Below are positions 35,258 to 44,797 of a DNA stretch of 64,000 bases, piece after piece. Under the pieces are notes generated by a model, which worked only from the letters and a program-made list of their open reading frames with translations, did not search any database and had not been told where the DNA came from. The stretch spans positions 558,001 through 622,000 of the forward strand of contig CAWBNG010000004.1 in the NCBI GenBank assembly GCA_963790075.1. Reading direction: 5' to 3'. The stretch comes from CAYOUV01 sp963790075 (GTDB taxonomy: Bacteria > Chloroflexota > Anaerolineae > Anaerolineales > Villigracilaceae). Every line of letters starts with the position of its first letter. The first letter of the stretch is position 1. The position numbers and the translations under genes are program-made.

Positions 35258-35298
35258 GAAAGGCCGCCTCATTGGAGTAAATTCGAGGCGGCCCTTTG
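35258..35298 (-). terminator. Hairpin between STAS and RsbW-like genes
   Basis: GGCCGCCTC and GAGGCGGCC form a strong stem around a 15-base loop. There are A and T flanks but no long T tract on the minus strand. It may attenuate or set the STAS to kinase ratio, not end transcription fully. Confidence 0.55.
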
Positions 35299-35333
35299 TA
35301 CTCAATGATCAGGGTTCGGTGACCGCAATGCGG

Positions 35334-35669
35334 CTAGAAATAGCCGACAGCGGCAGTGATATCGTCAAAACGCTTGAAAAGTTCTGTGAAGCCGGCTAAT
35401 TCAAGAGCGTCTTCGATGTTTTTGGGAACCAGGGCCAGCACCATTTCACCCCGATTGTAGCGTTTGCTGTTGCGCTGACCGGCCAGTAGAGCACGGAATC
35501 CAGCACTTGACATGTAGTCTAAACCGCTCATATCAAGGACAATTTTGTAGTGTCCGGCTTTCTGGGTTGCTTCAATCGCTTCGGTCAATTTGGGGGCTGT
35601 AGCGCTGTCCACGCGGCCTTTGACAGTGAGCAAGTCACAATGCTTGAATTCTTGCTTGGTTATATCCAT
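35334..35669 (-). CDS. STAS-domain anti-sigma factor antagonist (RsbV-like)
   Basis: 111 residues, a single STAS domain. The phosphorylation loop LDMSGLDYMSSAGFRALL contains Ser54 and Ser55. In partner switching, the unphosphorylated antagonist binds the RsbW-like kinase and frees a sigma factor; the SpoIIE protein removes its phosphate. All three components lie in one minus-strand cluster in the order antagonist, kinase, phosphatase. GATCTGGAG is upstream of ATG. Confidence 0.92.
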   Translation of the reverse strand: MDITKQEFKHCDLLTVKGRVDSATAPKLTEAIEATQKAGHYKIVLDMSGLDYMSSAGFRALLAGQRNSKRYNRGEMVLALVPKNIEDALELAGFTELFKRFDDITAAVGYF

Positions 35670-35775
35670 GATTAACTCCAGATCCGAAGGAATATCTTGA
35701 CACGTAGTGTGTCTTTGCCTAGTAATTTAAAAATTATATCATGAGAAAGAAGTCCGGATTTGAGTGAAAAAACAA

Positions 35776-35802
35776 AGAGCCACAGCAATTTGCTGTGGCT
35801 CT
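35776..35802 (-). terminator. Terminator of the giant surface protein gene
   Basis: AGAGCCACAGCA and its complement form a near-perfect stem with a very short loop. On the minus strand it is followed by TTTGTTTTTT. Confidence 0.85.
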
Positions 35803-35820
35803 GCATATTGGGTGAAAAAC

Positions 35821-38800
35821 TTAAGGCTGGGTGGAATCCGGACTCGTGCTGACCAGCACGGCACGCACCGCAGTCCTGTAGCTGTATGAGTTTTTCGTTT
35901 CGTTGTAGCCCTGGCAGGTGATCAAAGTCATCCAAGGATAGTCTTCGTGCTTCAGGATAGACAAGTCGTCCGGCAGGACCTTGCGGATCTGGCGCACTTC
36001 GTACACATAGCGTTGGCCGAAAGCATGGACGATGACCTGGTCACCCCATTGCATGGTGTGCAAATTGACAAAAGGACCAGGTTTGCCGTCGGGCAGATAG
36101 ACGTGGGCAGTGATAGCCGAGTTGCCAGCATGGGTCGGGTAAGCAGTCCGGTCCAGATAGCCGGCCTGATCCCACAGCCAGGTCAGGTCCCAGCCGTCTC
36201 CTGATATCGGAACACCGACGATCGGCATCTTGACGCCCAGGCGCGGGATTTCCAGCCAGAAGTTGCCCAAATCGGTGTAGGCTTTTTCGTCCGGCTGCGG
36301 CGGAAGCTGGGTGGTCACACCGGGGGCAAAACCTGTATCCGGTAGCCCGGGCTTGCGCAAATCGGCAAATGCTTCGGTCCGGTAATCGTTGAGCTGGTCG
36401 TTCGGGATGTAGCGCCGCTCGTTCGAGAGTGTGTTGAAGGCCGACTGCTGCTGGGAGGCCGGGCGCGGATCGATCTGGATGCTGGACCACTGCAATGTGG
36501 CAGTATTGCGAACCGGGCTGGGACCGATAAACTGCGCCGTATAGGTGATCTCGGCTGTCTCTCCCAGTTGGAACTGCCTCCAATAAACAGTCAGCACATT
36601 TCCGGCGACAGTTACATCGGCTGCGGGGAGGCCGGCTGAACCGTTCACGACGACGGAACCCGGGACAATTGCCAGATTTGTGGGGATCACATCCGTCACC
36701 AGGGCATCGTAGGCATCCGCCAGACTCTCGCTCGAATGGGAGACGTTCAAGGTGAAAGTAACAATGCTATCCAGCGGTGCCACTTTTGGATCGACGGTCT
36801 TCTCGATCTGTAAATTGGCTTCCTTGACGGTCAGCGTTTCAGAAGGAGCGGTCAGGAAATGGGCACCACTGTCCCAATCCCAGGTGACGTTGTTGCTGAA
36901 GGTGCTACCGCTTTTGTTATCATCAGAATTGAGCACCACTGCCTGGAAGGCGATCGTCAGGGTCTGGCTGCCGGAGTTGGCGTTATGCAGGTCGCCAAGG
37001 GTAAAGACGATCTCGCGGCCATCATCGGCCGGATTACTGCTGCCGGTCGGAGAAACGGTGGGGTTGGTCGGGGCGGAACAAGCCGGCGAGAAATCGCTTG
37101 TGCCAGAAATACTGGTGGTCAAATCGCTGGACTGGGGAGTAATGCTGGTACAACCCACGAAGGCCAGACCCTGGTCCAGGAGATCGGTCACAGTGGTCGA
37201 AAGCGTATCGCCAGGCGGCACCGTCAGCACGATGTTGTAATTCAGGATCTCGCCGATATAGACGTCCGGCAGCGCAGGCGGGAAGATCGTGGGGGAGTTG
37301 CCGTCATCCGGGACACTGCCCGAAGCGACGAATTTATCCAAAGCCCGCAACACGTCAAGGGTGACATCGGCCGTAGCGAAGTAGTTGTCCGGGGCGGTCG
37401 TCCCGCCGATCGTGCCGGTGCGTTCGCCCGACACGTCCCCGGGCAGCGAAGTCCAGGTCAGGTTGACGGTGTTCAGGATGGTCGTGTTCTGGGTGACATT
37501 CGCATTGACGGTCGCCTTGTAGGTGACGACGACGCTGCCACCGACCGGGATCGTATCGAAGGTCAGGTCGATCTTGTCAGCCGCATTGTTGGACGTGACT
37601 GTCGGTGTCCAACCGGTCGGGGTGATCTGGATCGAGCTCAGGTCCAGCGTCAGGTCGCTGTCGATCTGGTCGGTCAGGTTGACGTCATAGGCGGTGGTCG
37701 TGCTGGGGGAGGTGTTCTGGAAGGCCAGCGTGTAGGTGACCGTCTCGCCCGCCCCGGGATGCAGGTCGCTGACCGTTTTGGTGACCGTCAACTGCGATTC
37801 GACAATCGTGGCGGTGACGTCGTTCGACGTCCCAGCCGGGCTGCCGCCGATCTCGACCGTGAAGTTATTGATCTTGGTCAGTTTGTTCGTGTCGAAGGCA
37901 TCGTTGTCGAGGCTGTTGTCGACCAGCACGTCGAAATCGAGTACCACCCGCTCGTCTCCGCTGTCATTGTCATTGTTGACCAGGTCGCCCAGATCGAAGG
38001 TCAGGTCCTGTCCGGATGTTGTGACGTAGGTATCCGGGAAGTCGAAGGTCGGCGGGACGGCGCTGTTGTTGGCGCCGCTCAGGTCGGAGTGACCGGCGTC
38101 CACGCTGATGGAGGAGTTGGCTACGAACGAGAGCTTGGGATTGCCGGCGTAGGAGAAACCGGTCGGCAGAGTATCCTTGAGCTGGAAGCCCGCCGCGGTG
38201 CCTTCCGGCAGGATGACCGCCAGGCGGTAGCGCAGGACTTCGCCGATGGCCGCATCGGCGGACAGGTTATCCCCGGCGATGGAGGTAAAGGATTGCGAGC
38301 TGCCCACGATCGATTTCTCGGCTGTGATATCCAGCGAGGTGACCGTGGCGGTCGAGGTTTGATAGTAATCATTCACGCCACCGGTGTCCTTGTCGGTCCC
38401 GGTGCGTTCCCCGGAGACCGTTCCGGGCAGCGAGGTCCACTCGAGCTCGCCGGTGTTGTCGATCGTATCGTTGGGGGCAATGCTGATCAGGAGCGTGGCG
38501 GTGTAGGTGATCGTGACGGTTTCGTTGATGTCGATTTCAGTGATGGTCACGTCGACGACGTTGCCCGCGTAATTCGAGTTATCTGCGTAGCTGTAAGAGG
38601 CACCCGAGACGCTGACCGAGGCGTTGTCGAGCGAGACCACGCCACCAGGCAGCGTGTCGTAGTAATGCACGTCGTAGGAGTTGGAGCGGTTGGACCCGGA
38701 TGGGGCGTTTATGGTGACCGTGTAGGTAATCGTGTCGCCGGCATCGGGATGGGCGCTCAGGGTCGAGGCTTGCTTGTCGAGCGTCAGGTATGGTCCGATG

Positions 38801-40302
38801 ACGGTGACGGTTTGCGATCCGCCCTGGACCGTGGTGGGGGTCGAGCCGACCAGATAGTCAAGCGTAGCCGTGTTGGTCAGGGTCGTGCCGGGCTGGTTGC
38901 CAGCCACATTCAAGACCTGGGCGCGCACCAGCAACAGGAACTGGTTGTTCGTGCTGCCCTGGACCGGGCCGCTGCCGGTGGTGGTCGTATCCCCGAAGGT
39001 GAAGCTCAGGGTCTGGTTGGTGTCCCCGGCTGCGCATGGGCTGCTGGCTGCGTTGGTACAGGTGCCAGCCGTGGTGAAGCTGCCGTGGTAATCCTGCAAA
39101 AGGCGGCGTGGATCAGGGGCGGCCGGGTTGTCCGCGTCGGCGACTGTGGTGATGACCTCGCTGCTGACATATCCCAAGCCGGCTGGCAGCTGGTCTTTGA
39201 CCACCAGGGAAGGCGTCAGGCCTTCGGGCAGGGTGACCCGGATGTAGTAATCGACCCTATCCCCGATGGGGTAGGTTGAGGGATCGGGCGCCAGTTTCGA
39301 AACCGTCGGCGCGGTAACCGTGAACGGCCGATTGTCGCTGGTTGCATAGTCATTCACGCCGCCGCTGCCGTTGCGTTCGCCGTTCGAAGCCCCACTGCTG
39401 CCAGGGGTGGTCGAGCCGGTAGCATTCGGAGTCGTGCCTTGATTACCCGGCAGCGAGGTCCAGGTCAGGTTGGCGATATTGGGGATGGTGACGCCCGCCG
39501 GGACGCTGGATGCCAGCGTGGCGCTGATCACGAAGGTGGCGGTACTGCCGGGATCCAGGCAGGAGATGCTTGCATTGGCAGTCTGCGTGCTGAATGATTC
39601 CGAGTGGGTGAAGGCCGTCGTTCCCACGGTGCTGGGGCCGACACAGGTCGCGCCCTGCGCGGTGGCGGGCGTGCCGTCATAGACGATGGAGACCGGACTG
39701 AGACTGCCATTCAACACGTCGCTCAGGCTCAGATCGAAGGCGGTGGCGCGGTTGACCCCACTTGAGTTGTTGGTGATGGTCAGGGTGTAGACAATCGCAT
39801 CGCCGGCATCGCTGGGGGTGGTGGTGATGGCCTTGTTCACCGTCAGATTCGATTCGGCCACGCGGATATCGACATTGTTGGATGCGGGAGAAAGTTCGGT
39901 TCCGTTGTTGCTGACGGTAAAGTTATTGCTGCGCAGTGTGTTGCTCTGGTTGCCGGCGATATTCATCACCAGCGCGTTGAATTCGATCACGACGTATTCC
40001 TTGTCGGGATCGTTGTCATTATTGGTCAGGTCGCCGAATTTAAAATATACGTCAGTGCCGCTGCCATAGGTGTCATTATCGCTTCCAGCAGCATTTGAAA
40101 CCGCAGCGTCTGGTAAGACGTACGTCGGGGTGATGCTGTCGACATTGGTTTCATCGCCAAAGATAAATGGAGCCGTTCCCAGTGTGCTTGAAGTCATACA
40201 ATTCGGTTGGGTAGCGCCGTCGCAGACAAAGGCGATTTTCGTTTGCGAAGGCGGGTCGGTATCCAGAAATTGCAAGCCGGTAGGTAAATAATCGCGGATC
40301 AA
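35821..40302 (-). CDS. Giant DUF11 surface protein, C-terminal part with LPDTG motif and sortase domain
   Basis: 1493 residues from the first ATG, but the true frame continues upstream to about 40330, so this is the distal part of a gene that begins at 44605. It contains about four repeats of a DUF11/isopeptide-type beta-sandwich unit, each closing with WTSLPG, GERTG and NDY. After the last repeat comes GLPDTGFAPGV (LPDTG codons 36345-36331), a Pro linker, then a sortase domain. That domain has LGVKMPIVGVP, catalytic His in ITAHVYLPDG (36105-36103), Cys in TLITCQGY (35916-35914) and Arg in YSYRTAVRAV. The chain thus carries both a sortase substrate-like motif and a sortase. Confidence 0.85.
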   Translation of the reverse strand: MIRDYLPTGLQFLDTDPPSQTKIAFVCDGATQPNCMTSSTLGTAPFIFGDETNVDSITPTYVLPDAAVSNAAGSDNDTYGSGTDVYFKFGDLTNNDNDPDKEYVVIEFNALVMNIAGNQSNTLRSNNFTVSNNGTELSPASNNVDIRVAESNLTVNKAITTTPSDAGDAIVYTLTITNNSSGVNRATAFDLSLSDVLNGSLSPVSIVYDGTPATAQGATCVGPSTVGTTAFTHSESFSTQTANASISCLDPGSTATFVISATLASSVPAGVTIPNIANLTWTSLPGNQGTTPNATGSTTPGSSGASNGERNGSGGVNDYATSDNRPFTVTAPTVSKLAPDPSTYPIGDRVDYYIRVTLPEGLTPSLVVKDQLPAGLGYVSSEVITTVADADNPAAPDPRRLLQDYHGSFTTAGTCTNAASSPCAAGDTNQTLSFTFGDTTTTGSGPVQGSTNNQFLLLVRAQVLNVAGNQPGTTLTNTATLDYLVGSTPTTVQGGSQTVTVIGPYLTLDKQASTLSAHPDAGDTITYTVTINAPSGSNRSNSYDVHYYDTLPGGVVSLDNASVSVSGASYSYADNSNYAGNVVDVTITEIDINETVTITYTATLLISIAPNDTIDNTGELEWTSLPGTVSGERTGTDKDTGGVNDYYQTSTATVTSLDITAEKSIVGSSQSFTSIAGDNLSADAAIGEVLRYRLAVILPEGTAAGFQLKDTLPTGFSYAGNPKLSFVANSSISVDAGHSDLSGANNSAVPPTFDFPDTYVTTSGQDLTFDLGDLVNNDNDSGDERVVLDFDVLVDNSLDNDAFDTNKLTKINNFTVEIGGSPAGTSNDVTATIVESQLTVTKTVSDLHPGAGETVTYTLAFQNTSPSTTTAYDVNLTDQIDSDLTLDLSSIQITPTGWTPTVTSNNAADKIDLTFDTIPVGGSVVVTYKATVNANVTQNTTILNTVNLTWTSLPGDVSGERTGTIGGTTAPDNYFATADVTLDVLRALDKFVASGSVPDDGNSPTIFPPALPDVYIGEILNYNIVLTVPPGDTLSTTVTDLLDQGLAFVGCTSITPQSSDLTTSISGTSDFSPACSAPTNPTVSPTGSSNPADDGREIVFTLGDLHNANSGSQTLTIAFQAVVLNSDDNKSGSTFSNNVTWDWDSGAHFLTAPSETLTVKEANLQIEKTVDPKVAPLDSIVTFTLNVSHSSESLADAYDALVTDVIPTNLAIVPGSVVVNGSAGLPAADVTVAGNVLTVYWRQFQLGETAEITYTAQFIGPSPVRNTATLQWSSIQIDPRPASQQQSAFNTLSNERRYIPNDQLNDYRTEAFADLRKPGLPDTGFAPGVTTQLPPQPDEKAYTDLGNFWLEIPRLGVKMPIVGVPISGDGWDLTWLWDQAGYLDRTAYPTHAGNSAITAHVYLPDGKPGPFVNLHTMQWGDQVIVHAFGQRYVYEVRQIRKVLPDDLSILKHEDYPWMTLITCQGYNETKNSYSYRTAVRAVLVSTSPDSTQP

Positions 40303-41060
40303 GGCGTTGACCGAGGTCCCTTCGGGCCAGACGGACCTGCAAGCGGTAGCGCACGATCTCGCCGATCACCAGACGCTCGACGCCGCTTTGCGGCCCGGTG
40401 CTGGCTTCGCTGGTGGAGACGATGGACTTGACCGGCGCGGTGACGATCGATACGGTCGCCTGACCCTGGCTGGCATAATTGTTCAAGCCATTACCCACTC
40501 CGTTTGCGCCGGTGCGTTCATCGGAATCCGTGTTGTAGGTCGAGCGGTCCGTGATATCCCCCGGCAGGCTGGTCCAGCGCGTCTCGGCGGTGTTGGTGAT
40601 CACCTCGCCGGGCGTGACGGCGTAGGTCAGCGTGGCCTGGAAGATGATGACGCAGGATTGCCCCGGCTCGAGCTGGCCGCCGGAGGCGCTCAGGTCTGCG
40701 CGCTAAACTATCGTTCAGGGTCGGCTGGAGTGGCGACTGTGCAGGTGCCCAGAATTAGCGAGCTGGGCACGTAGGTCATGTGCGTTGGGACGCTGTCGCT
40801 CCAGGAAACGTCGTAGGCGGTGGTGCTGCCGGAGGACGGGTTGCTCAGCGTGACCGTGAAGGTGACCGTGTTCCCGGCGTCGGTGGAGGGTAAATCGACC
40901 GACTTGCTGGTGTTGACCAGCGATTCGATCACGGTGACGTTGGCTGCGCTGGCACTATCCAGCAGGACGTCGCCGCTGCCGGCGTTCATATAGAATTCGG
41001 CGGAATTATTGAGCGTTGTGCCGGCCTGGTTGCCAATGACGTTCAACACTACGGCCTGGT
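40303..41060 (-). pseudogene. Frame-shifted middle section of the giant DUF11 gene
   Basis: Coding similarity continues without a gap but changes frame four times, each time by one extra base. Near 41060, TITII must become YQAVVLNVIGN. Near 40727, CTVATP must become PTLNDSLA. Near 40699, LA must become ADLSASGGQLEPGQ. Near 40327, YRLQVRL must become PEGTSVNALIRDYLPTG. The pieces joined in this order give a normal DUF11 repeat (YQAVVLNV, YDVSWSDSVPTHMTYVP, NTAETRWTSLPGD, SGVERLVIGEIVRY). Real decay, a phase-variable tract or local sequence error are all possible. None of the four points is a long homopolymer. Confidence 0.75.
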
Positions 41061-44000
41061 AAGATAATCGTGATGGTTTCAGGCGTGCCATTGTCCCGGT
41101 TGGCGTTGGTGATGTTGCCGAGATTGAAGCGAATATCATGTCCATTGCTCGTGACACCCGATGCCTGCGTGGTGCCGCAAACGCTGTCGAATTCATTGGT
41201 CGTGTCGGGCAGGTCAGTCGTAACATCTGCAGAAGAAGCTACCACGCTCGTGCAGGAGAGAAAGGCCAGACCGCTATCCAGATGGTCAGTGATAAACGCG
41301 CCGGGGACCTCACCTTCGGGTACGGTGGAAGTCAGTTTATAGGTGATAATCTCACCAATCACTGCATGTGTGTTGTCGTTGTAGGTATTGTTGATTTCCG
41401 AAGAAACTAATTCCTTGGCGATTAAACCGTTCACGGTCGTATTGGCCGTGTCCTGCGAGCCGCCGCCGGTTCCCACGAAATTGGGGCCGTTGTTCTGGCT
41501 GGCGTAGCCGGTGATTTCAGCCGTATTGGGGTATGTGCCGGGGATCACGTTGTCTTTAATCTGTAAATCATAGGTGATGACGATCACATTCTTCCCGGGT
41601 CCGACCGTCTCTGCCTGGCAGACAGCTCCAACGCCGGCGACATCGGCGGGATCGGTTAATTTTATTCCATTGCCAAACAGGTCCCCTGATGGACTGGTCG
41701 TTCCGCCTGGTGCGCCTCCCAGCCCGGTATATTGGATTTCAACCGGTCCGCTGCCGTAATCCGCGCCGCTCCCGTCCCCGTGCCAAATGTGCAGATTCAA
41801 CCCCGTGGGCGTGGTCGGAATTTGGAAAATCGAAGGCAGGGTGTCTTTGAGTGTGATGTCGAAGGCGCCTTTGTCGCTGTGACCCTGGTCCTCGATCACG
41901 ATCATAAAGGTGACGACGTCTTGCGCGTCGACATGCGCAATATCCGAACTCCAGGGCGCCGCAGTCGTAATGGTTCCGCTCCAACGCGGTTGAACCGTTG
42001 GGTTCTGGATGGGATTGCCGCCTGGTAGCGCCGGTGTGTACGTGGCCGCAGTTTGTTGGGACCAGGTTCCTGGCCCGGAGGAATCATAACTGCCTGCCCA
42101 AATGGCGGATTTCTTGGTGACCAGCACCGGCTCATCGACCACCACCTGTACGATCTTGGTGGCCGAGCTGATGCCGCCGTTGGTGCTGCCTTCGAAGGAG
42201 TAGGCTTCGTTGGTCAGGTAGAGCTGGTCGGCAAAGGGTTCGTTGTTCACCGTGACAGTGATCAGCAGGTCGACGGTCCTGGCCAGCAGGCGGGTGTCGT
42301 CGTAATTGGGATAGGTGATCGAAACGCTGTTGGTGCCGGTGTCGACCACGACGTTGGGGGTGGTCGTGTTGTCGTGATATAAGGGATCCCCGGAACTCGA
42401 AGGATTCGTGGTCTCTGATGCCGTTCCGGTCGATCCGTTGCCGTCAACCATGTATTGGTAGAAGTTATCCGTCGGCCCGAGTGAGACCGTCCCGGGGGTC
42501 ATCGTGCTGGGGGTAGTCGAGAAGGTCCAGCCGCTGGGAGTGCCATCGGCATCCGGATCGTCCACTTTGAAGATGGGCAGCGGTAGATAGTCCGTAAAAC
42601 GCATATTCTCTTCATTGCCGATCGGCAAGGTGTAGGTCAGGCGGTAGGTGACCGCGTCGCCCGGATTGATGTGAACCGGGGATGGTAAGGAAGTGTTGCC
42701 ATTGACAGCATAGACTTCCTTGGTCAAGTCGCCGAGCGGGGCCGTCAGTTCTGCGCTGGAGCCGTCCTGCGGTTGGGCTAACGGAGAGACTGGGGTAAGG
42801 GTATCGGTATCCAGCACGTCGCCCTGGATGTGCCGGCCGATATTGGTCAGCACGTCGCCTTCGTCGACACTCGAGTCGCCGGAGGGGTAGTTGTCCACAA
42901 AATTATTCAGCACGCGGGTGTAAAAGACGATTTGACCGCTGGTGGCACCGTCGTTGTAGGTTCCGCAATTTGGGGTCGCGCTGCCGTTGGCCGGATCCAC
43001 GCAGCCACCGACCATTTTGCCATCCTGGGCGCTGCTCGTTGCGGCAATGATTTCAGCCGAGACGTTGAAAGTCAACTGGGTGGTGCCGTATTCGTCCGGA
43101 TTCCCGGAATTAGAACCCGGTGTGGAGGTGCATTCAGGGTCCCACGGGCTGCTGTAATAACAGGCGACGCCGTAATTGGCTGCGCTGTAGGTACCCGGGC
43201 CAAACGTATATCCGTTGCCGTTGATCTGTAGTGTGACCGGGTGCGAGCCATCGGTGAAGAAGTGCTGGCCGTCCGAGACGATATCCAGGATGGTGACGTT
43301 TTCGAAGGCGAAAAAGTCCGAGACTTGGAAATTCAGGGTGTTCTTAATGACCACACCCGGTTCCAGAATCCCACCGCCGTCCACAACCATGCCTTTCTGG
43401 ATGGCGATCGAGCGGTCGTTCAGCGTGTGTCCGCAGGAGCCAGGCGCGGTGCCGGTGGAAAGCTGTGCCAGCGGGTTGCTGTTCCAGGTGCCATCCGCTG
43501 TCGCATTGTTGCAGGAGGTCACTGCCAGGCCGGTATTGGGGTCGATCACGCGCACTCCACCGAGGTCGGTCAGCGGGACATAGAAATCGAAAATGACCTC
43601 CGCGTGGTTGCTGGCGGAAGCAAAAGTACACTGGATCGTATCCCCCGGTGAGGCGGTGTTGAGTGGATTGGGGGAACAGGTCGCCCCGTTGGTGGCCACC
43701 CAGCTGACCGGTTGCAGATTATCCGGCACGACGTCGCTCAGGGTGAGATTGGTGATCGTCTGTCCGGGCGCGATATCGACCCCCAGGGTGTACTGCATTG
43801 GATAGAATCCGGTGAAGTTGGGGCCGGAGGCGGCTTCGTCTTCAGGTCCGGAATAACTCTTGCTGAGGGTCCACAAGGTTGGGGTAGCGGTTGAGCTGGC
43901 CCAACTTCCGGCCACGATAGGCGCATCACAGCACCAATCGTCCAGCGGAGTGGTGCCGAATTGATAGCCACCGCGCGCCCAAATCGGGATCGCGGTTCCG

Positions 44001-44605
44001 ACTGTGGCCGGCGGGACCGCCATGTTGACGGTCACGTCGACCGAGATTGGCGGTTGGCCGGGACTATAACTGCCGAAGGGCAGGCGGATGGTCACAAGCT
44101 TATCCCCTTGTCCAGCGGTGCCCGGTGCATTGACGGTAATGAAATTTCCGCTGCTGTCGCGCACCAATGGGTGGGTTACCTGGTTGGAGGCGTTGAAGGT
44201 GTTCGTAAAAATATCCACATTATTCGTGAATGGGATTCCCTGGTAGGAGGCTGTGATGGTCGTCGTTCCCAGGCCTTGCGTGGCGGGAATGACCAGGTCG
44301 ATAAATGGCCCATACCCCGTCGTAGTCCCGGTGTTGGAGAAGGTCACTGAAAATGAGACACTTTGGCCCAAAAATGGCGTGGCAGGCAAGTCGCCAAAAC
44401 CGACCCCTGCGACGGGGGCAAAAGCTGATCGAACCGGGGGCTGCGAAATGGGGGCTGGAGCCGAATCGGCTGGTTTGCCGTCCGCTGGCGCAGCCTGGAC
44501 GTTCGTCAAACCTGACTGACCGATCAAGATGAATAAGATAATAAGAACTTGCCAGAGCCGTTTTACGAGGCTGCGTCCCCAGTGGATTAAATAGTTAGGT
44601 GCCAT
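41006..44605 (-). CDS. Giant DUF11 surface protein, N-terminal part with signal peptide
   Basis: 1199 residues up to the first frame change; the last 15-20 codons are already out of frame. A long signal peptide (RLWQVLIILFILIGQSG, cleavage near VQAAPADG) is followed by a Pro/Ala linker and beta-rich modules with repeated ITNLTLSDVVPDNLQPV, GDAVTYRLTYTLP and GEIITYKLTSTVPEG, the pattern of DUF11 adhesin and isopeptide fimbrial domains. There are many Asn/Thr/Gly and few Cys residues. AGGAGA lies 6 bases from ATG. With the middle and distal parts the product would be about 2,900 residues. Confidence 0.85.
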   Translation of the reverse strand: MAPNYLIHWGRSLVKRLWQVLIILFILIGQSGLTNVQAAPADGKPADSAPAPISQPPVRSAFAPVAGVGFGDLPATPFLGQSVSFSVTFSNTGTTTGYGPFIDLVIPATQGLGTTTITASYQGIPFTNNVDIFTNTFNASNQVTHPLVRDSSGNFITVNAPGTAGQGDKLVTIRLPFGSYSPGQPPISVDVTVNMAVPPATVGTAIPIWARGGYQFGTTPLDDWCCDAPIVAGSWASSTATPTLWTLSKSYSGPEDEAASGPNFTGFYPMQYTLGVDIAPGQTITNLTLSDVVPDNLQPVSWVATNGATCSPNPLNTASPGDTIQCTFASASNHAEVIFDFYVPLTDLGGVRVIDPNTGLAVTSCNNATADGTWNSNPLAQLSTGTAPGSCGHTLNDRSIAIQKGMVVDGGGILEPGVVIKNTLNFQVSDFFAFENVTILDIVSDGQHFFTDGSHPVTLQINGNGYTFGPGTYSAANYGVACYYSSPWDPECTSTPGSNSGNPDEYGTTQLTFNVSAEIIAATSSAQDGKMVGGCVDPANGSATPNCGTYNDGATSGQIVFYTRVLNNFVDNYPSGDSSVDEGDVLTNIGRHIQGDVLDTDTLTPVSPLAQPQDGSSAELTAPLGDLTKEVYAVNGNTSLPSPVHINPGDAVTYRLTYTLPIGNEENMRFTDYLPLPIFKVDDPDADGTPSGWTFSTTPSTMTPGTVSLGPTDNFYQYMVDGNGSTGTASETTNPSSSGDPLYHDNTTTPNVVVDTGTNSVSITYPNYDDTRLLARTVDLLITVTVNNEPFADQLYLTNEAYSFEGSTNGGISSATKIVQVVVDEPVLVTKKSAIWAGSYDSSGPGTWSQQTAATYTPALPGGNPIQNPTVQPRWSGTITTAAPWSSDIAHVDAQDVVTFMIVIEDQGHSDKGAFDITLKDTLPSIFQIPTTPTGLNLHIWHGDGSGADYGSGPVEIQYTGLGGAPGGTTSPSGDLFGNGIKLTDPADVAGVGAVCQAETVGPGKNVIVITYDLQIKDNVIPGTYPNTAEITGYASQNNGPNFVGTGGGSQDTANTTVNGLIAKELVSSEINNTYNDNTHAVIGEIITYKLTSTVPEGEVPGAFITDHLDSGLAFLSCTSVVASSADVTTDLPDTTNEFDSVCGTTQASGVTSNGHDIRFNLGNITNANRDNGTPETITIILPGRSVERHWQPGRHNAQ

Positions 44606-44763
44606 GCAATTCTCCTGGATTGTAGGGAATTAAAAATAACCGACCAGCGGGTTGGGTCGGTTTCGCTCTAGCTCCCCAGAAGATACCCGATTAGCTCGGA
44701 CAGCGACCAATTTTATCTTCTGGATCAACGCTTCCCGGTTGTACTAATAAATTTGGAAAACCT
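44606..44763 (-). promoter_or_regulatory. Structured 5' leader of the giant gene
   Basis: The predicted 157-nt leader contains a 10-bp perfect stem (CCAGAAGATA 44723-44714 with TATCTTCTGG 44685-44676) enclosing a small hairpin (CCGA...TCGG). A terminator-like hairpin at 44663-44632 follows, and AGGAGA then precedes ATG 44605. TTGGTCGCT (44710-44702) can pair with the 5' arm of the terminator, giving a possible antiterminator. I do not recognise a known riboswitch class. Confidence 0.55.
44632..44663 (-). terminator. Intrinsic terminator inside the leader (attenuator candidate)
   Basis: Minus strand AACCGACC (44662-44655), a 9-base loop, GGTCGGTT (44645-44638), then ATTTTT. It stands only about 27 bases before the start codon, between promoter and gene. 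Confidence 0.7.
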
Positions 44764-44769
44764 CACTTT

Positions 44770-44797
44770 ATTATAGCTGAGACTTTCCGAAAAACAA
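44770..44797 (-). promoter_or_regulatory. Promoter of the giant surface protein gene
   Basis: Minus strand TTGTTT (44797-44792), 16-base spacer, TATAAT (44775-44770). Predicted transcription start near 44763. Confidence 0.55.

Noticed and set aside
36859..39279. An 806-codon open frame on the plus strand inside the giant DUF11 gene
   Set aside because: It lies exactly opposite the repeats, has no ribosome site, and its composition (Gly/Arg/Asp/Val-rich, no domain) is what the antisense of Thr/Ser/Asp-rich repeats gives.
44606..44763. Known c-di-GMP (GEMM) riboswitch in the giant-gene leader
   Set aside because: The conserved GEMM core segments are not found; only a generic stem plus terminator layout can be supported.
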